32,134 nt of DNA, from the IMG/VR virus record IMGVR_UViG_3300042988_002085, positions 1 through 32,134 of that record; one strand, 5' to 3'. Within the stretch, counting starts at the first letter, position 1, and each line of letters begins with the position of its first letter. This document shows positions 29,704 to 32,134 of this stretch, one piece after another. This DNA comes from a virus. The translations under genes were made by a program, and so were the position numbers. A model generated the notes under the pieces. It made no database searches and was not told the origin of the DNA. It saw nothing but the letters and a program-made list of their open reading frames with translations.

Positions 29704-29898
29704 ATGCAAACATTTAAATTTTATCGCGCAATAGCCGTAAATGGCAGGTCGTTTAGCCCTGGCGATGTGGCACAGGTAAACGAGCAAGAGCTTGAATTTT
29801 TGAACAAAAAACGGGCTGGGCTGGTGGTATCAAACGAGCCACAAAAAGAGAAAGAGGCGCAGCCTAAAAAACACAAATACTACCGTAAAAATGATTAG
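29704..29898 (+). CDS. Small protein after the capsid gene, unknown
   Basis: This 64-residue protein has a compact N-terminal part (MQTFKFYRAIAVNGRSFSPG, with SPGDVAQVNEQELEFLNKKR) and a Lys-rich tail. Proteins of this size at this place are head-tail or head-decoration proteins in other phages. The GDVAQVNEQELEFL segment is reminiscent of small neck-region domains. Function not certain. It overlaps the next gene by 8 bp. Confidence 0.6.
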   Translation: MQTFKFYRAIAVNGRSFSPGDVAQVNEQELEFLNKKRAGLVVSNEPQKEKEAQPKKHKYYRKND

Positions 29899-30361
29899 TG
29901 TTTTTGAGCAGTTTCGGGCCAAATATGGCCTTGTTTCGGAGGCAATTCCTAGCGCAATATGTTTAGAGCATCAGGTTTTAGCCGATGACAAAATCGCTGC
30001 TATTGACTTAGAAACACTCAAAAAATATTTGCGCGTAGATGGCTCGTTTGAGGATGACTTGCTTTTGCTTTTGTTAAGGGCCGCCGTCGTTGAAATAGAG
30101 AAGCGAAACAATGTTTCTATTTCAGGCAAACACATAAAAGCGTGGTACTCGTGGGGCAAAATAGATATTACGCAGTTGCCGTTTGCAAATCAGATAGAAA
30201 ACTGGTTAGTTTGCGAAATACAAAACAGCGTTTTTGTTTTTGAATACACGACAAAGCCGAATGAAAACGAGGCCGAATTTTACAAGATGGAAGTTCTCGC
30301 CTTGTGCGAGAAAAGGTACAACGAAAGAGGTGCGCAGCATGGCAAAAGAATATTCGTTTAA
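29891..30361 (+). CDS. Head-tail connector (gp6/gp15-like)
   Basis: This 156-residue helical protein has the Phage_connect_1-like pattern: LETLKKYLRVDGSFEDDLLL with LLLRAAVVEIEKRNN, then an exposed segment and a C-terminal helix EFYKMEVLALCEKRYNERGA. It would form the ring beneath the portal. The order after capsid is connector, head closure, gp10-like, terminator, which fits. Confidence 0.8.
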   Translation: MISVFEQFRAKYGLVSEAIPSAICLEHQVLADDKIAAIDLETLKKYLRVDGSFEDDLLLLLLRAAVVEIEKRNNVSISGKHIKAWYSWGKIDITQLPFANQIENWLVCEIQNSVFVFEYTTKPNENEAEFYKMEVLALCEKRYNERGAQHGKRIFV

Positions 30362-30659
30362 TGAGCGGATTACGGCGTATGAAGCTACAAACGCAGCAGA
30401 CGGCCTCGGCGGATTTTCGCAGGTTCACAATCCTAGCTTTACACTTTGGGCTAATTGCGTTTTTGCAGAGCCAAAAGGGATTGATTTTGCACAGTATAAA
30501 GAAACTTTGCAACTCAAAATAGTAGTTAGGAATAATGAAATATCAATAAAAATTGCACCAGATTTTTTGGTGGAATTTCGCGGCAAAAAATACAGAATCG
30601 CGGGCCGCAAAAGTGATAGCAAATACATATATTTAACTTGTTATGAAGCTATCGTATAA
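30339..30659 (+). CDS. Head closure / head-tail joining protein
   Basis: With ATG at 30339 this has 106 residues with the Phage_H_T_join layout: MAKEYSFNERITAYEATNAA, DGLGGFSQVHNPSFTLWANC, then strand sections ending GRKSDSKYIYLTCYEAIV. It resembles SPP1 gp16/HK97 gp9-like stoppers that seal DNA in the head. Longer in-frame starts lie inside the connector gene and are rejected. Confidence 0.8.
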   Translation: MAKEYSFNERITAYEATNAADGLGGFSQVHNPSFTLWANCVFAEPKGIDFAQYKETLQLKIVVRNNEISIKIAPDFLVEFRGKKYRIAGRKSDSKYIYLTCYEAIV

Positions 30660-30969
30660 AGTAGAAACTAAGTTTAAAAGGCTTGTTTTTAATCAGGCCA
30701 AACTCGAGCGCACAGTAGCCTATTATGCAAATGAATTGCGCAACGAGGTTGTAGATAATATTAATGCACATAATTTGATAGATACGGGAACGCTAATAAA
30801 TAGCAACCAAGTGCAAGCAACTGGCTTAGAGGCTGAAGTCGGCACACGCATACATTACGCAATATATCACGAGCTAGGAACGTCAAAGCTAAAAGCACGG
30901 CCTTTTTACGCTCCGGCAATTGCGAAAATTGAACCCGAGTTTATTAAAGCTATCAGGAAAATAATTTAG
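30643..30969 (+). CDS. HK97 gp10-like neck/tail protein
   Basis: This 108-residue protein has the HK97-gp10 signature: helix with NELRNEVVDNINAH, LIDTGTLINSNQ, and the end IHYAIYHELGTSKLKARPFY with APAI. It overlaps the previous gene by 17 bp. Members of this family join the neck to the tail. Confidence 0.88.
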   Translation: MKLSYKVETKFKRLVFNQAKLERTVAYYANELRNEVVDNINAHNLIDTGTLINSNQVQATGLEAEVGTRIHYAIYHELGTSKLKARPFYAPAIAKIEPEFIKAIRKII

Positions 30970-30972
30970 AAA

Positions 30973-31383
30973 ATGAGCGCGGAGGAGTTTATACAAAGGG
31001 GATATTTTGAGGCACTAAGCAAAAACGGGCTGCCCGTTTATGACGTTTTGCCGACAAAAGAGAAACTTCCTGCCGTTATGTTTTCCCGGGTAACTACTTT
31101 TGAACAAACTTGCTGTTATGCAATAGTTGAAATAGTTTTAAATATACTTTCACCTAGTACAAGTAAAGCGGATTTATATAGTCTTGTTTACAATTCACAG
31201 GCGATTTTAGAAAGTGTTGGTTTTGAAAACGAATATTATAAACTTGGGTTTAATAAGCTAAAAAGCAGCGAAGTGCAAACATATCGGCCTGATAGCGGGC
31301 TTAACTCCGACGGCGAAATTTGGCAAATGGCTATTATCAAATATAATAACGTAGTAAGCAAATGTGGCAAAAAAATAACATAG
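30973..31383 (+). CDS. Tail terminator / completion protein
   Basis: This 136-residue protein with the gpU/DUF3168-like pattern (FEALSKNGLPVYDVLPTKEK, LPAVMFSRV, IVEIVLNILSPSTSKADLYS, VYNSQAIL) is placed between the gp10-like gene and the tube gene. It caps the tail tube and joins it to the head. Motifs are weak, so the call relies on gene order. Confidence 0.72.
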   Translation: MSAEEFIQRGYFEALSKNGLPVYDVLPTKEKLPAVMFSRVTTFEQTCCYAIVEIVLNILSPSTSKADLYSLVYNSQAILESVGFENEYYKLGFNKLKSSEVQTYRPDSGLNSDGEIWQMAIIKYNNVVSKCGKKIT

Positions 31384-31820
31384 TGGCGGTCGGCTCGGAC
31401 GTGGCAGAGCGTTTGGATATTGCAACACGGCAAAGCGAAAGTTGCACCCTGAAGATTACGCTTTACGATCCGACTACTGGGCAGCCTTTTGACTTAACAG
31501 GCTTCTCTTTTGTTTTATCGTTTTCGGCAAATGGAACGAGCGAAGTATTGAGCGCAACAACTGGCTCGGGCCTTACAATTGGTGCAGGTGTAATAACTGT
31601 AAACCTGCTTCCTGCGCAAATGAATTTTAGCGCGGGGCAATACGTTTACAGGCTTACGGCCACTAGTGCAAGCGTTACAAAAACATGGCTTCAGGGCCTT
31701 GTTAACCACGTTGCACAATGGCAACTTCAGCCCGCGAGCGAAGTGCTAAAAAACAGCGGGCAAACCTATGTTAGGATCGGCGAAAAAGATATTTTGGTTT
31801 CTATCACAAATAACATTTAA
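31362..31820 (+). CDS. Beta-rich structural protein, BppU N-terminus-like
   Basis: This 152-residue protein has the pattern of the N-terminal domain of baseplate upper/BppU-like proteins: LKITLYDPTTGQPFDLTGFS, then VLSFSANG, AGVITVNLLPAQM and AGQYVYRLTAT. Ser/Thr-rich, all-beta. It lies unusually between tail terminator and tail tube genes and overlaps the terminator gene by 22 bp. It might decorate the neck or tail. Identity is suggestive only. Confidence 0.6.
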   Translation: MWQKNNIVAVGSDVAERLDIATRQSESCTLKITLYDPTTGQPFDLTGFSFVLSFSANGTSEVLSATTGSGLTIGAGVITVNLLPAQMNFSAGQYVYRLTATSASVTKTWLQGLVNHVAQWQLQPASEVLKNSGQTYVRIGEKDILVSITNNI

Positions 31821-31825
31821 TCAAT

Positions 31826-32134
31826 ATGGCAGCAACAGACGGCGTACACAAAGGCGACCTTTATAGGATTGTTTTGAGCGATGGCACTAGCGAAATGGTA
31901 GGATGTATTACTACCCTATCTTGGAACGCTACAATGGATAGCACAGAGGTTCCGGCTTGCCGAGGCGCGGCTGCTGAAACGGGCGGATGGAAAAAGTTTA
32001 TCCCCGGGGACAAAAGTATGACTATCTCGGCGGAGGGGCAGGTGCTTATGGCTGAAGATTGGACTCCCCATCGCTTTTTTGGCGCAATGGATAACGAAAC
32101 GGAGCTAGCGTTTATACTTGAGCCTGTAGGCCCT
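31826..32134 (+). CDS. Major tail tube protein, N-terminal part (3' end outside window)
   Basis: 103 codons from the ATG at 31826 to the window end: MAATDGVHKGDLYRIVLSDG, followed by a Gly/Thr-rich beta segment and EDWTPHRFFGAMDNETELAF. These are features of gpV/TP901-1-like tube proteins. The C-terminal 36 codons are at 1-113. The open frame ends CCT, and the first codon at the other end is preceded by AA, so adding one base at the circular junction gives CCT-AAA-GGC and a 140-residue protein. This supports a circular genome cut inside this gene. Confidence 0.8.
   Translation, partial: MAATDGVHKGDLYRIVLSDGTSEMVGCITTLSWNATMDSTEVPACRGAAAETGGWKKFIPGDKSMTISAEGQVLMAEDWTPHRFFGAMDNETELAFILEPVGP

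Overview
This window is almost certainly the near-complete genome of a tailed phage (siphovirus-type, HK97-fold capsid) that infects a member of the Bacteroidetes. The host call rests on promoters matching the Bacteroidetes sigma consensus (TTG, 19-21 bp, TAnnTTTG) at 10933-10962, 11221-11251 and 15673-15703, on further -7 boxes of the same type, and on genes that lack clear Shine-Dalgarno sequences and start behind A-rich leaders. The window opens inside the C-terminal codons of the tail tube gene and ends inside the N-terminal part of what looks like the same gene. The map is therefore circular, cut within that gene. One extra base at the junction would restore a single 140-codon reading frame.

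Layout. (1) Late structural module, + strand, 24265 to the end and on through 1-9456: small and large terminase, portal, SPP1 gp7/Mu F-like protein, prohead protease, major capsid, connector and neck proteins, tail terminator, tail tube, frameshifted tail-assembly chaperones (G/GT type), tape measure, a large distal tail protein, two adhesin-like proteins (FN3 and LamG-like), and a zinc amidase endolysin. (2) A minus-strand pair of membrane genes, 9538-10766. (3) A control region, 10767-11282, with a T-free tract, terminators, three promoter-like elements and a candidate structured RNA. (4) Early/replication module, + strand, 11283-23343: a PD-(D/E)XK nuclease, an HNH nuclease behind a putative attenuator, a lambda-O-like initiator gene carrying six iterons and an AT-rich stretch (probable origin), a DnaC-like helicase loader, a GIY-YIG nuclease, an HTH protein, a Dam-type methylase, thymidylate synthase and many small unknown genes. 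(5) A second minus-strand pair, 23340-24219: a holin-like protein and a DUF1353 protein.

How it works together (inference). The initiator binds iterons inside its own gene, and the ATPase loads the host helicase. No polymerase or helicase is encoded, so the phage depends on the host replisome. ThyA and the methylase support or modify phage DNA. No integrase or CI-like repressor is recognisable, so a lytic life is the simplest reading. The least ordinary parts are the non-coding elements: a compact structured RNA at 10966-11127, a terminator at 14070-14101 whose loop is perfectly complementary to an upstream segment, a 33-bp palindrome at 15574-15606, and a duplicated promoter module.
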